Assembly (NCBI GenBank): GCA_963735005.1
Contig: CAVTJA010000003.1
Span: 62,001 to 126,000 of the forward strand
From: WTKG01 sp963735005
GTDB lineage: Bacteria; Actinomycetota; Actinomycetes; Actinomycetales; Demequinaceae
Direction: 5' to 3'
DNA: 64,000 nt
Every line of letters starts with the position of its first letter. Position 1 is the stretch's first letter. A program made the position numbers and the translations under genes. This document shows positions 54,683 to 63,483 of this stretch, in pieces. The notes under the pieces were generated by a model that saw nothing but the letters and a program-made list of their open reading frames with translations, did no database searches and had not been told where the DNA came from.

Positions 54683-56788
54683 TTGGCCGACGCGCACCTG
54701 TTGCCCGACCGAATCCTGTTCGGAGCAGCGTTTTATGACGAGTACCGCGTCAACGGTGACCTCGAGCGCGACCTCGACCTCATGGTCGACGCATCGTTCT
54801 CGGTCATTCGCGTGGGCGAGTCGGTGTGGGCAACATGGGAGCCACAGCCGGGCGTGTATAACCTCGACTGGCTCCAGCCCGTGCTTGACGGTGCGCACGC
54901 CCGCGGCATCTCAGTTGTACTCGGCACTCCGACCTACGCCATTCCCCCGTGGCTGAGCGCCATGGACCCCGACCTCGCGGGCGAACGAGCCACCGGCGTG
55001 CGCCATCCCTGGGGAAAGCGCCAGGAAGTTGACTTCACACACCCCCTGTTCCGGCAGCACGCGGAAGGCATCATTCGGGCAATCCTCGGGCGGTACGCCG
55101 AACACCCCGCGATCATCGGGTTCCAAGTTGACAACGAGCCCGGCTCGTTCCTGCTTCACAACCAGCGAGTATTCGACGGGTTCCTGCGCTGGCTCGAAGG
55201 CCGCTACGGAGATGTCGAGACGCTCAACCGCGAGTGGGGGCTCACATTTTGGTCGCACCGCGTCCGCAACTGGGATGAGCTCTGGCGTCCCGATGGCAAC
55301 CATTCGCCGCAGTACCAGATCGAGTGGCGCCGGTACCAGGCCGAACTCGTCAACGACTTCATCGCGTGGCAGGCCCGCATCGTGCGCGAGTATGCGAATG
55401 CCCGCCAGTTCGTGACGACGTGTATCTCGTATGAGCGCCAGTCGATCAACGACGAGCATCTCGTCAAAGAGCTCGATGTCACCGCCGGCAACCCGTATTA
55501 CATGATGCAGGAGGCACTGCATATTGGGGTCGAGGTGCCGCGCACCGCGATGTGGTGGACGAGCGGGGTATGGGCACTCTACGGGCAGGGCGACCGAATG
55601 TTCAGTTCGGCACAGGCCCCGTTCCTCGTCACCGAGACGAACGCGCAGTCGATTGGGCAGTCCCACTGGCAGCACCACACGCCATACCCCGGTCAGATCG
55701 CCCTCGCGGGCCTCGCACTTGTAGCCCGCGGCGCTCGGATGATCGAGTACTGGCAGTGGCAGACGCTGCACTTTGGCATCGAAACGTACTGGGGCGGGGT
55801 GTTGCCACACAGCGGCCTACCCGGTCGCATCTACCGTGAGATCGCGGAACTTGGCAGGCGGATCCGCGACCTCGGGCCGCAGCTTGAAGGGTTCACTCCA
55901 GATGCGGATGTCGCCCTGCTCTACTCGATCGACACCAAGCACAGTTTCGAGTTCTACCCGCCGCTCGCAAACGCCGAGGGCGGCCCGGATCGCGCGTCGT
56001 ACTTGAGAATCTTCGATCGCTACTATCGCGCGGCCTTCGAGGCCGGTCTCCAGAGTCGGATCGTCCACGCCGACCAATTCCGGGAGCGTGACGCGGCGGA
56101 CTTCGTGGCCGAGTACCCGACGCTGGTTGTGCCAACCCTTTACATCGCAGATGACGACACGCTCGACGCCCTCGTGCGCTACGCAGAGGCTGGCGGGCAC
56201 CTCGTGGTGGGCATCCGCACGGGCTATGGCGACCAACTCGCCAGGGCCCGGCATGAGCGAGCGCCGGGGCGTCTCGCCGCCGCAGTAGGGGCATGGTACG
56301 ACGAGTACTCGACGCTCGACGCGCCGGTCAGCATCGACAGCAGCACCTTTGGTGGCGGCCAGGGCGAAGGTTGGGCTGACGCGCTCGTCACTGACGGCGC
56401 CGACGTGTTGGCCGCGTACACGTCAGGTATCTATGCGGGTCGTCCCGTGGTCACGTCTCGCGCGCACGAAGCAGGTCGCGTGACATACGTGGGCACGCTG
56501 CCCGACCTTTCTCTTGCGACATCCATCCTCCGCTGGGCCGTGCCGAGCACGGACGCGAACGAATGGCAGTCAGACGCCGCCGTCACGATCACCTCTGGCA
56601 CGAGCACTGCCGGTCGCATTTGGTTCATCAGCAATTGGTCGCCAGAGGCTGCTACCGCTCATCCGCCGAAAGAACTCGGCGAAGCACCGATCGTTCTCGC
56701 ACCGTGGGACGTCTCCGTCCTCTGCGAGCAACGCAATCCCGAATCCGGGGTTGTTTCCATCGCTAGATTAGAGAGAGTAGAAGAATAA
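54683..56788 (+). CDS. GH42 family glycosidase (beta-galactosidase-like)
   Basis: A 701-residue protein with a GH42 TIM barrel: RVGESVWATWEPQPGVYNLD (residues ~43-62), the proposed acid/base E152 in FQVDNEPGSF and proposed nucleophile E318 in LVTETNAQS, followed by the trimerisation and C-terminal beta domains. GH42 enzymes cleave beta-galactosides and sometimes alpha-L-arabinopyranosides or beta-D-fucosides. No signal peptide, so it acts in the cytoplasm on an imported substrate. TTG 54683 with GGGAG upstream gives the family N terminus; the frame continues upstream across the operators but cannot be coding there. Its stop overlaps the binding-protein gene (TAATG). Confidence 0.9.
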   Translation: MADAHLLPDRILFGAAFYDEYRVNGDLERDLDLMVDASFSVIRVGESVWATWEPQPGVYNLDWLQPVLDGAHARGISVVLGTPTYAIPPWLSAMDPDLAGERATGVRHPWGKRQEVDFTHPLFRQHAEGIIRAILGRYAEHPAIIGFQVDNEPGSFLLHNQRVFDGFLRWLEGRYGDVETLNREWGLTFWSHRVRNWDELWRPDGNHSPQYQIEWRRYQAELVNDFIAWQARIVREYANARQFVTTCISYERQSINDEHLVKELDVTAGNPYYMMQEALHIGVEVPRTAMWWTSGVWALYGQGDRMFSSAQAPFLVTETNAQSIGQSHWQHHTPYPGQIALAGLALVARGARMIEYWQWQTLHFGIETYWGGVLPHSGLPGRIYREIAELGRRIRDLGPQLEGFTPDADVALLYSIDTKHSFEFYPPLANAEGGPDRASYLRIFDRYYRAAFEAGLQSRIVHADQFRERDAADFVAEYPTLVVPTLYIADDDTLDALVRYAEAGGHLVVGIRTGYGDQLARARHERAPGRLAAAVGAWYDEYSTLDAPVSIDSSTFGGGQGEGWADALVTDGADVLAAYTSGIYAGRPVVTSRAHEAGRVTYVGTLPDLSLATSILRWAVPSTDANEWQSDAAVTITSGTSTAGRIWFISNWSPEAATAHPPKELGEAPIVLAPWDVSVLCEQRNPESGVVSIARLERVEE

Positions 56789-58170
56789 TGAGGCACGGAA
56801 CACGCAAAGCCGCGTTCGCGATCACCTCGATCGCTACCGTGGCGGCATTGACCCTCAGTGGGTGTACATCGGACCCGGCTCCGGACCCGACCGCCACACC
56901 TGGTGAGACTACCGACAACCCCAGCGGTGTGATTTCGGACGCGGAACGCGAAGCGGCTCTGAACACTCCGACCGAGCTGGTCTTCTGGACCTGGGTGCCG
57001 GACATCCAGGATCAGGTCGACTTGTTCGAGGCGAAGTACCCGGCGATCCACGTCACGGTCGAGAACGTAGGCCAGGGCCTGGACCACTACTCAAAGGTGC
57101 GCACCGCTTCGAAGGCGGGCACCGGCGGTCCAGACGTGGTGCAGCTCGAGTACCAGTTCATCTCGTCGTTCGCACAGACGGGCGACCTGCTCGATCTCAC
57201 GCCGTATGGTGCGTCAGATATCGCGAGCGACTACGTGCCATGGGTTTGGAAGCAGGTCGTCGTCAATGACCAGGTGCTGGCAGTCCCGCAGGACTCCGGC
57301 CCGATGGGCAACCTGTACCGCGAGGACATCATGGCTGCGGCAGGTGTCACGGAGCCGCCAGCAACGTGGGCGGACTACAAGACCGCCGCAGAGAAGGTCC
57401 GCGCGAATACGGACTCCTACATCTCCAACATGGCGCCGGGGCAGGGTGCAGGGTGGCTCGGGCTGTTGTGGCAGGCGGGTGTCAAGCCGTTCAGCTATGA
57501 CGGCGACAAGACTGTCACGATCAACCTGAACAGCCCCGAGGCGAAGAAGGTGATGGCCTACTGGCAGGACATGATCCAGAACGATCTTGTCTCGGTCGAC
57601 CCTGACTTCAACGACGAGTGGTACGCGGGTCTCAACTCTGGCCACTACGCCGGCTGGCTGACGGCGGCGTGGGCTCCGGTCTTCCTCTCCGGTGCCGCGG
57701 CTGACACGTCGGGCAAGTGGCGCGCCGCGCCGCTGCCGCAATGGGACACGAGCAATCCGGCCTCGGGCAACCAGGGCGGCTCGGCCGACGCGGTGCTTAA
57801 GAGCTCGAAGAACCCGATCGCAGCCTACGAGTTGGCGAAGTGGATCAACAACGCGCAAGAACCCGCGTTGCTGTTCACCAGTAAGCAGCACTTCTTCCCG
57901 ACCTTGAACTCAGTGCTGGAGGACCCGAAGTTCGTCGGTGACCAGCCTGAGTTCTACGGTGGACAGAAGGTCAACGAACTGTTTGCGGGCATCTCCCAAA
58001 CGGTCGACCCCGATTGGGAGTGGCTGCCGTTCATGGAGTTCGTCTACTCGAGCGGCAATGACACGTTCGGGGCCGCCGTCGCGGCCAAGGGCGATCTCTC
58101 TGCGGGCCTGGATGCTTGGCAAGCCGCGCTTGTCGACTATGCAGAGCAGCAGGGCTTCACTGTCAACTGA
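56788..58170 (+). CDS. sugar ABC transporter substrate-binding lipoprotein
   Basis: A 460-residue family-1 extracellular solute-binding protein. A basic N terminus and hydrophobic stretch end in the lipobox LTLSGC with C26 as the lipid anchor, followed by a Pro/Thr-rich linker. The mature part has ELVFWTWVPDIQDQVDLFEA, GPDVVQLEYQFISSFAQTGD and GGSADAVLKSSKNP, as in oligosaccharide-binding proteins. It would pass its ligand to the permeases encoded next. Lgt at 6131 would modify it. The ATG overlaps the glycosidase stop by one base. Confidence 0.93.
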   Translation: MRHGTRKAAFAITSIATVAALTLSGCTSDPAPDPTATPGETTDNPSGVISDAEREAALNTPTELVFWTWVPDIQDQVDLFEAKYPAIHVTVENVGQGLDHYSKVRTASKAGTGGPDVVQLEYQFISSFAQTGDLLDLTPYGASDIASDYVPWVWKQVVVNDQVLAVPQDSGPMGNLYREDIMAAAGVTEPPATWADYKTAAEKVRANTDSYISNMAPGQGAGWLGLLWQAGVKPFSYDGDKTVTINLNSPEAKKVMAYWQDMIQNDLVSVDPDFNDEWYAGLNSGHYAGWLTAAWAPVFLSGAAADTSGKWRAAPLPQWDTSNPASGNQGGSADAVLKSSKNPIAAYELAKWINNAQEPALLFTSKQHFFPTLNSVLEDPKFVGDQPEFYGGQKVNELFAGISQTVDPDWEWLPFMEFVYSSGNDTFGAAVAAKGDLSAGLDAWQAALVDYAEQQGFTVN

Positions 58171-58178
58171 TAGAAGCG

Positions 58179-58208
58179 GGCGGCCCGGGGATCGCACCCC
58201 GGGCCGCC
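58179..58208 (+). terminator. stem-loop after the binding-protein gene
   Basis: A perfect 12-bp stem GGCGGCCCGGGG/CCCCGGGCCGCC closes on a 6-nt loop. No U-tract follows. In ABC sugar operons such hairpins often protect the binding-protein mRNA and lower expression of the permeases. Confidence 0.6.
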
Positions 58209-58241
58209 TCGCCCAACCACACCAAAACGAAGGAACTTGAG

Positions 58242-59129
58242 ATGGCCCACGCGATCAAGCGGAAGCAGACCCTGGTTGCCTACGGATTCGTCCTCCCGTT
58301 TTTTGTCGTGTTCGCGACAATGTTCATCGCACCTCTCGCCTACTCGGGCTACCTGAGCTTTTTCGCGCACAAACTCGTCGGCGGCGTGGATTTCGTCGGA
58401 TTCGGGAACTATGCACGCGCGTTCCAGGATTCGGCGTTCCTCGGCGGACTCGGACGCACCGCGCTGATTCTCCTGATACAGGTGCCCATCATGCTCGGGT
58501 TTGCGCTGTTCTTCGCGCTCGCGCTCGACTCCGGTCGAGCGCGCGGAAGCAAGGCAATCCGGCTGCTCATCTTCTTGCCCTTCGCGGTGCCCGGCGTGGT
58601 CGCTGTACTCATGTGGGGCTACCTCTACGGGCAGAACTTCGGACTCACGGGTCAGATCACACGCGCAGTCGGGTTGCCACCCACGAATTTTCTGTCGGAC
58701 AACCTCATCTTGTTTTCGATCATGAACATCATTACCTGGGCGTTCGTCGGCTACAACATGATTATTATGTACGCCGCCCTCAAGTCCATTTCCCCCGAGG
58801 TGTACGAGGCCGCGGAGATCGACGGCGCGAGCCAATTGCGGCTTGCCTGGAGCGTGAAGATTCCTATGATTCGGCCCGCCATCCTCCTGACCGTCATCTT
58901 TTCGGTCATCGGTAGCTTCCAGATCTTCAACGAACCGAAACTGCTCGTGGAGATCGCTCCTACAGCGATCGCGCAGGGGTTCACGCCCAACTTCTACGCC
59001 TTCAACCTCGCGTTCGTGAACCAGGACCTCAATTACGCCGCGGCGATCGCATTCCTGCTCGGCTTCGTCATCATGATCGTGTCGTACGTCGTGCAACTAA
59101 GTATGCACAAGAAGGAGCTCCAGTCGTGA
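58242..59129 (+). CDS. sugar ABC transporter permease, MalF type
   Basis: A 295-residue inner-membrane protein with six hydrophobic helices and the EAA loop EVYEAAEIDGASQLRLAWSV (residues ~184-203) that docks the ATPase. The N terminus (MAHAIKRKQTLVAYGFVLPF) is typical of MalF-like permeases. ATG 58242 has AAGGA upstream. It overlaps the next permease (GTGA). No ATP-binding protein is encoded in this locus, so a shared MsiK-type ATPase elsewhere is the likely partner. Confidence 0.93.
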   Translation: MAHAIKRKQTLVAYGFVLPFFVVFATMFIAPLAYSGYLSFFAHKLVGGVDFVGFGNYARAFQDSAFLGGLGRTALILLIQVPIMLGFALFFALALDSGRARGSKAIRLLIFLPFAVPGVVAVLMWGYLYGQNFGLTGQITRAVGLPPTNFLSDNLILFSIMNIITWAFVGYNMIIMYAALKSISPEVYEAAEIDGASQLRLAWSVKIPMIRPAILLTVIFSVIGSFQIFNEPKLLVEIAPTAIAQGFTPNFYAFNLAFVNQDLNYAAAIAFLLGFVIMIVSYVVQLSMHKKELQS

Positions 59130-60052
59130 CCGCCCAGCAGACTCCGATGAAAGCGCCGCCCAGCACGTCGTCCAAGAGCGACAAGCGCCGCAAGGCGGTA
59201 AGTCGCGGAAGGCGCCGCAGCAACCTGCTCACGGTGGTGATGTGGTTGAGTGTGCTCTACTTCATCGTGCCGCTCATCTGGCTCTTCGTGTCCTCGACTA
59301 AGAGCAACAGCGATCTGTTCACCACGTTCGGGTTGTGGTTTGGACATGACTTTAACCTCTTCGCGAACATCCACGACGTGTTCACCTACCAGGACGGCAT
59401 CTACGCGCGATGGGCGCTGAATACGCTCCTGTACGCGGGCGTGAGCGCCGTTGGCGCGACGCTGCTCGCCACGATGGCGGGGTATGCGTTCGCGAAGTAC
59501 AAGTTCCCCGGTGACAAGGCGCTGTTCAGCGTCACCTTGGGCGCGATCATGATCCCACTCACGGCACTGGCTATTCCCACGTATCTACTGTTCTCGTCGG
59601 TGCACCTCACCAATACGCCGTGGGCCGTCATCCTGCCTTCGCTCGTGAGTCCGTTCGGCGTGTTCCTCATGCGCGTATACGCGGCCGATTCGGTGCCGGA
59701 CTCGCTCATGGAGGCCGCCCGCGTGGATGGCGCGGGCGAATACCGGATCTTTTGGACCGTGTCCCTCCGATTGCTCGCGCCTGGCATGGTCACGGTGATG
59801 CTGTTCACGCTCGTGGCGACCTGGAACAACTACTTCTTGCCGCTCATTATGCTCAATAGCGGGAAGCTACTGCCCTTGACGGTTGGACTCGCGCAGCAGC
59901 AGGCGACCTCGGCGGCGGGGGGCGGCGCACAAGCACTGTTCTCGACCGTGATCACTGGGGCGTTCCTGTCGGTCATCCCGCTGATCATCGCGTTCTTGTA
60001 CCTGCAAAGGTTCTGGCAAACGGGTCTCGCGACCGGCGGAGTGAAGGGCTGA
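59126..60052 (+). CDS. sugar ABC transporter permease, MalG type
   Basis: A 308-residue permease. A basic cytoplasmic N terminus (SDKRRKAVSRGRRRSNLLTV) leads to six helices, with the EAA loop DSLMEAARVDGAGEYRIFWT near residues 192-211. It pairs with the MalF-type protein encoded immediately upstream (4-nt overlap). It ends QRFWQTGLATGGVKG, the usual MalG-type C terminus. Confidence 0.93.
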   Translation: MTAQQTPMKAPPSTSSKSDKRRKAVSRGRRRSNLLTVVMWLSVLYFIVPLIWLFVSSTKSNSDLFTTFGLWFGHDFNLFANIHDVFTYQDGIYARWALNTLLYAGVSAVGATLLATMAGYAFAKYKFPGDKALFSVTLGAIMIPLTALAIPTYLLFSSVHLTNTPWAVILPSLVSPFGVFLMRVYAADSVPDSLMEAARVDGAGEYRIFWTVSLRLLAPGMVTVMLFTLVATWNNYFLPLIMLNSGKLLPLTVGLAQQQATSAAGGGAQALFSTVITGAFLSVIPLIIAFLYLQRFWQTGLATGGVKG

Positions 60053-60056
60053 CGCG

Positions 60057-60182
60057 ATGTGGCACGGTACGGTCAGTAGCCCCGAGCAGCGGCCAGCGGC
60101 AGGCGTGACTCTGGTGAGCCTTGGCATGTTCTCGTGGACGACACTCAAAGCACCCGCGAAGGCGGGGCCGCCGCGTGACTAG
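60057..60182 (+). pseudogene. remnant of a second GH42 glycosidase gene
   Basis: A 41-codon frame right after the permease encodes SSPEQRPAAGVTLVSLGMFS followed by WTTLKAP. This resembles the GH42 N-terminal region, where a motif like NPEQWPE is followed some 15 residues later by AGVNLVSxGxFSWAxLEP. Both pieces are present with the connecting part missing, and the frame stops shortly after. I infer an internally deleted and truncated GH42 gene. It overlaps the aldo/keto reductase start by 8 nt. Confidence 0.5.
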
Positions 60183-61137
60183 GGGCTGGTACAGGCGCAT
60201 CGGGCGGACGCCGCTGCATACTTCGACGATCGTCGCGGGCGCTTCGCCGCTGGGCTCAATGCCGAATCTCTACGGCTACGACGTTAGCGAGTCCGCTGCA
60301 GTGGACTTCGTGCTGTCCCTGTTGCGAAGTCCCATCCGTGGTGTGGATACGTCGAATAACTACGGCGACGGGGCCAGCGAGCGTCGAATCGGAAAGGCGA
60401 TAGAGCTCGCGGGGGGAGTCCCCGATGACTTCCTGGTCATGACGAAAGTCGACGCTGCCGGGGGAGATTTCTCGGGTGCCCGTGTGCGCGAATCGTTCCG
60501 GGAGAGCGTGGAGCGGCTTGGCGTGCAACGCGTGCCGTTGCTGTTCCTGCATGACCCCGACGCATTCGACTTCGAGTACATGACGTCCGCCGAGGGTGCC
60601 GTCGACGCGCTCGTTCAGATCCGTGAGGAAGGGCGTGCCGATGCCATCGGCGTCGCGACAGGCGACACGAAACTGTTGCACCGGTATCTCGATCTTGGCG
60701 TGTTTGATGCGATCCTCTGCCACAACCGTTTCACTCTCGTCGACCGCAGCGCCGATGAGCTCTTCACTCGCGCAGTTGCCCTTGGGGTAGGCGTTCTCAA
60801 TGCGGCAATCTATGGCGGCGGCATTCTGGCGCGCCCTGGCGAAATCACGAAGTACTCGTACAGGCCCGCCAGCCGCGAACTCCTTGAGACGATCGCCGCA
60901 ATGGACGCGGTGTGCACGCGATCCGGGTTCGACTTGGCGACGGCCGCGCTCCAGTTTTCACTACGCGATCCCCGAATCGACGCAACTGTGGTGGGAATGA
61001 CAAGTGAGCGCCGAATTTCGACGCTCATCGCGTCGGCGGGGATGCCCATTCCCGATGCCGTATGGGACGAGTTGGAGGCTCTTGTCCCGCCCGCTTCGAC
61101 CTGGCTAGACCACCCTTCCCGAAGTGGCGTCTCCTGA
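60175..61137 (+). CDS. aldo/keto reductase, sugar 1-dehydrogenase-like
   Basis: A 320-residue aldo/keto reductase TIM barrel. The catalytic tetrad is visible by motif: D58 and Y63 (GVDTSNNYGDGASERRIG), K91 (VMTKVD) and H126 (LLFLHDPD). The early SPLGSMPNLYGYDVSE segment and overall layout resemble D-threo-aldose 1-dehydrogenases, which oxidise L-fucose, D-arabinose or related sugars to lactones. With a lactonase-type amidohydrolase and an acid-sugar dehydratase-like gene downstream, a role as the first oxidation step is likely. GTG 60175 is the start, with only a weak upstream site, so an internal start is possible. Confidence 0.85.
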   Translation: MTRGWYRRIGRTPLHTSTIVAGASPLGSMPNLYGYDVSESAAVDFVLSLLRSPIRGVDTSNNYGDGASERRIGKAIELAGGVPDDFLVMTKVDAAGGDFSGARVRESFRESVERLGVQRVPLLFLHDPDAFDFEYMTSAEGAVDALVQIREEGRADAIGVATGDTKLLHRYLDLGVFDAILCHNRFTLVDRSADELFTRAVALGVGVLNAAIYGGGILARPGEITKYSYRPASRELLETIAAMDAVCTRSGFDLATAALQFSLRDPRIDATVVGMTSERRISTLIASAGMPIPDAVWDELEALVPPASTWLDHPSRSGVS

Positions 61138-61186
61138 TGGTCGCTGCCACGGTTCACCGCATTGTTCAACTTCACAGGAGGACTCC

Positions 61187-62101
61187 TTGACCACAACTGA
61201 GAAAACCGACGATCCCACCGGATTCGCACCGGGGCGCTGGATGGGCCGGGTGTTCGTCACCGTCGTCCTTGCGTTCTTTGGCGTGTTCTTTGTCCTCCCG
61301 CTGGCATGGTTGCTGATGGCGCCGACGAAGAGCCCCAATGCTCTGTACCGCCTGGATGGAGAAGGACCTTTTGATTTTGGGTCGTTCGGCCAGCTCGCTG
61401 AAAACTGGAGCAACCTCACCCAGTTCCAGCACGGCGTGATCTGGACCTGGCTCGGGAACTCGGCGCTGTATTGCGGCGCAGCGTTGGCGATCACGCTGAT
61501 CGTTTCCATCCCCGCCGGCTACGCGCTCGCGCTGACGGAATTCAAATTTCGGCGCACTCTTCTCGCCTTCACCCTGATGGTGATGCTCATTCCCAACGCT
61601 GCGCTCGTGCTGCCGATATTCCTCGAGGTCAACGCAGTGCACCTCGTCGGGAAGCCACTGGCGGTCATCCTGCCGTTCTCCTTCTTCCCGTTTGGCGTCT
61701 ATCTCACTTACATCTATTTCTCTACAAACATTTCGACTGATCTGCTTGACGCGGCCCGCATTGACGGAGCCGGCGAGTTTACGGTCTTTTGGCGAATCGC
61801 AGTGCCGCTCGCGACCCCCGTCATCGCGCTCGTCGGATTCTTCAACTTCGTGACGAACTGGAACAACTACTTTCTTCCGTTCGTCATGGAGCCTGGTCCC
61901 AAGCAGCCCATTCAGGTGGGGCTCGGGGAGTTGATTGCGAATACGCCCTTGTTCAACCCGGACTCTTCAGCCGACCTCACGATCACCCTTCCTCAATTGG
62001 CGTTCGCGACAATCATTTCCGTGACGCCAGTGCTGATCGTCTTCCTTTTCTCCCAGCGCTACCTCGTGTCTGGGCTGACGGCGGGCGCTACCAAGGAATG
62101 A
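61187..62101 (+). CDS. second MalG-type sugar ABC permease, unpaired
   Basis: A 304-residue permease with six helices and the EAA loop DLLDAARIDGAGEFTVFWRI near residues 186-205, and the C-terminal SQRYLVSGLTAGATKE. TTG 61187 is chosen because AGGAGG lies 5 nt upstream; GTG 61124 would add 21 non-family residues. Unlike the 59126 gene, it has no MalF partner or binding protein next to it. It shows more A/T at third positions (runs such as CCTTTTGATTTTGGG) than the core genes, which fits recent acquisition. It may pair with the MalF above or be left from a deleted operon. Confidence 0.88.
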   Translation: MTTTEKTDDPTGFAPGRWMGRVFVTVVLAFFGVFFVLPLAWLLMAPTKSPNALYRLDGEGPFDFGSFGQLAENWSNLTQFQHGVIWTWLGNSALYCGAALAITLIVSIPAGYALALTEFKFRRTLLAFTLMVMLIPNAALVLPIFLEVNAVHLVGKPLAVILPFSFFPFGVYLTYIYFSTNISTDLLDAARIDGAGEFTVFWRIAVPLATPVIALVGFFNFVTNWNNYFLPFVMEPGPKQPIQVGLGELIANTPLFNPDSSADLTITLPQLAFATIISVTPVLIVFLFSQRYLVSGLTAGATKE

Positions 62102-62220
62102 ACGAATCTAGTTCGGTTGAGGTCCTGACCACGTGGCTTGGGAATCCTGATGCCTCTCTTCGCGTCCACGAGCGGGCATTACGCGATAACCAAGGAACGG
62201 TCGGCGGCGACTTTGGTTGA
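62098..62220 (+). CDS. short 40-codon ORF, possible gene stub
   Basis: ATG 62098 overlaps the permease stop (ATGA) and opens a 40-residue frame (MNESSSVEVLTTWLGNPDAS...), ending within a strong hairpin. The coupling is what one expects for a real gene, but the product is too short to recognise. It may be the N-terminal stub of a deleted gene. Confidence 0.3.
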   Translation: MNESSSVEVLTTWLGNPDASLRVHERALRDNQGTVGGDFG

Positions 62221-62234
62221 GAGTCGCCGCCGAC
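62200..62234 (+). terminator. strong stem-loop upstream of the dehydratase-like gene
   Basis: A perfect 13-bp stem GTCGGCGGCGACT/AGTCGCCGCCGAC (62200-62212 / 62222-62234) with a 9-nt loop. It should end or limit transcription from the permease. No U-tract. The 85 bases after it hold no clear promoter. Confidence 0.65.
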
Positions 62235-62319
62235 CGCATCCCTCAAAGTGCCCGCATCGGGGCAAGACACCGGGGTGCGCGCCACACCGCGCCCCAGAGC
62301 GACCTACGGGGGGCGATTC

Positions 62320-63483
62320 ATGAAGATCACCGGTTACCGCTGCATGCAGACGTTCCACGACTGGGGGAGGCCCGTCGGAGACGTGAACGGGTTCTCCGAT
62401 CCGGGGATCAGCGCGGTTTCTATCGTCGTGCTCGAGACTGACGCGGGCATTGAGGGCGTCGGCATGGGGTCGCACCAAGACATCGAGCGGCTCTTCCCCG
62501 CCATCGAAGACGAAGACCCCCGAGCCGCAATCGCCCTTTACGATCGCATGCTCGCCCGTGTCTTTAAGGCGGGGCATTCGGGTGCCACGTTCGGGGGAAT
62601 CGGCACACTCGACACGGCCATCTGGGACCTCAAGGCCAAAGCCGCGGGCGAACCCCTGTGGCGGCTGCTCGGCGCACGCGACCGGTTCGTAAACGGTTAC
62701 GCCTCGGGCCTCGACATTGCCCTCGACGACGCCCAACTCGCGACGTGGTATCGGATGATGGGTGAACGCGGGTTTTCAAGTGGAAAACTCAAGGGCGGTC
62801 GCGATCTGGAGCGAGACATCCGCCGCTTGGGGATCGTCGCCGAAGCTCTGAGGGGCAACGGGGTGACCCCGGCGGTGATGCTCGACGCGAACGAGTCGTG
62901 GAACTTCAAGCAGGCAGTGCGATACGTCGCCGCCATTGAGAAACAGCACGACCTTGCCTGGATCGAGGAGCCGCTGCGGCGCTGGGACGCCGCTGGCCAC
63001 GCGCGGCTCGGCAACGCAGTCCGCGCAGCCGTCGCCACCGGCGAGAACCTCACCGGTCTCGAACAGTTCACCCCGCTCTTCGATCGCGGCGCGGTGGACA
63101 TTGTGCAGGTGGCATGCGTATGGGGCGTGACGCATTTCCTGCGCGTTGCCTACGCCGCGCACTCCCGTGACCTCCCGATTAGCCCGGTCGGTTTGACAAC
63201 GAACCCAGCGGTCGCGCACGCTGCGAGCGCCGTTCCGAACCACCTGTCCTCCGAGGTGCAAGACCTTGGATCACCATTCGGCGTGTCGGTCGATCAGGAG
63301 TTCTTCGACGGCGGGGTCGTCCTCGGGGATCATCCCGGCAACGGCGTCACGATCGACGAGGACGCCATCATTGCGCACCAGCGCGCGGCGAGCTGGCCCA
63401 AGGGAGAGCGGCCGCATGTGCGGCCACACCGTGCCGGTCTCGAGCTTGTCACCGATGGTCCCGCGGGTAGAGTCGACAGATGA
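62320..63483 (+). CDS. enolase-superfamily protein, sugar-acid dehydratase-like, atypical active site
   Basis: A 387-residue member of the mandelate racemase/muconate-lactonising group. The KxK motif is K156-L-K158 (SSGKLKGGRD), and the metal ligands are D189 (VMLDANESW), E216 (WIEEPL) and E242 (ATGENLTG). The Asp and His that form the general-base dyad in mandelate-racemase-type dehydratases (normally in QPD and APH) are replaced by A265 (IVQVAC) and V290 (ISPVG), as judged by eye. Context suggests action on an acid sugar such as L-fuconate, but the altered site makes the reaction uncertain. ATG 62320 has a GGGGGG site. Its stop overlaps the next gene (ATGA). Confidence 0.85.
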   Translation: MKITGYRCMQTFHDWGRPVGDVNGFSDPGISAVSIVVLETDAGIEGVGMGSHQDIERLFPAIEDEDPRAAIALYDRMLARVFKAGHSGATFGGIGTLDTAIWDLKAKAAGEPLWRLLGARDRFVNGYASGLDIALDDAQLATWYRMMGERGFSSGKLKGGRDLERDIRRLGIVAEALRGNGVTPAVMLDANESWNFKQAVRYVAAIEKQHDLAWIEEPLRRWDAAGHARLGNAVRAAVATGENLTGLEQFTPLFDRGAVDIVQVACVWGVTHFLRVAYAAHSRDLPISPVGLTTNPAVAHAASAVPNHLSSEVQDLGSPFGVSVDQEFFDGGVVLGDHPGNGVTIDEDAIIAHQRAASWPKGERPHVRPHRAGLELVTDGPAGRVDR

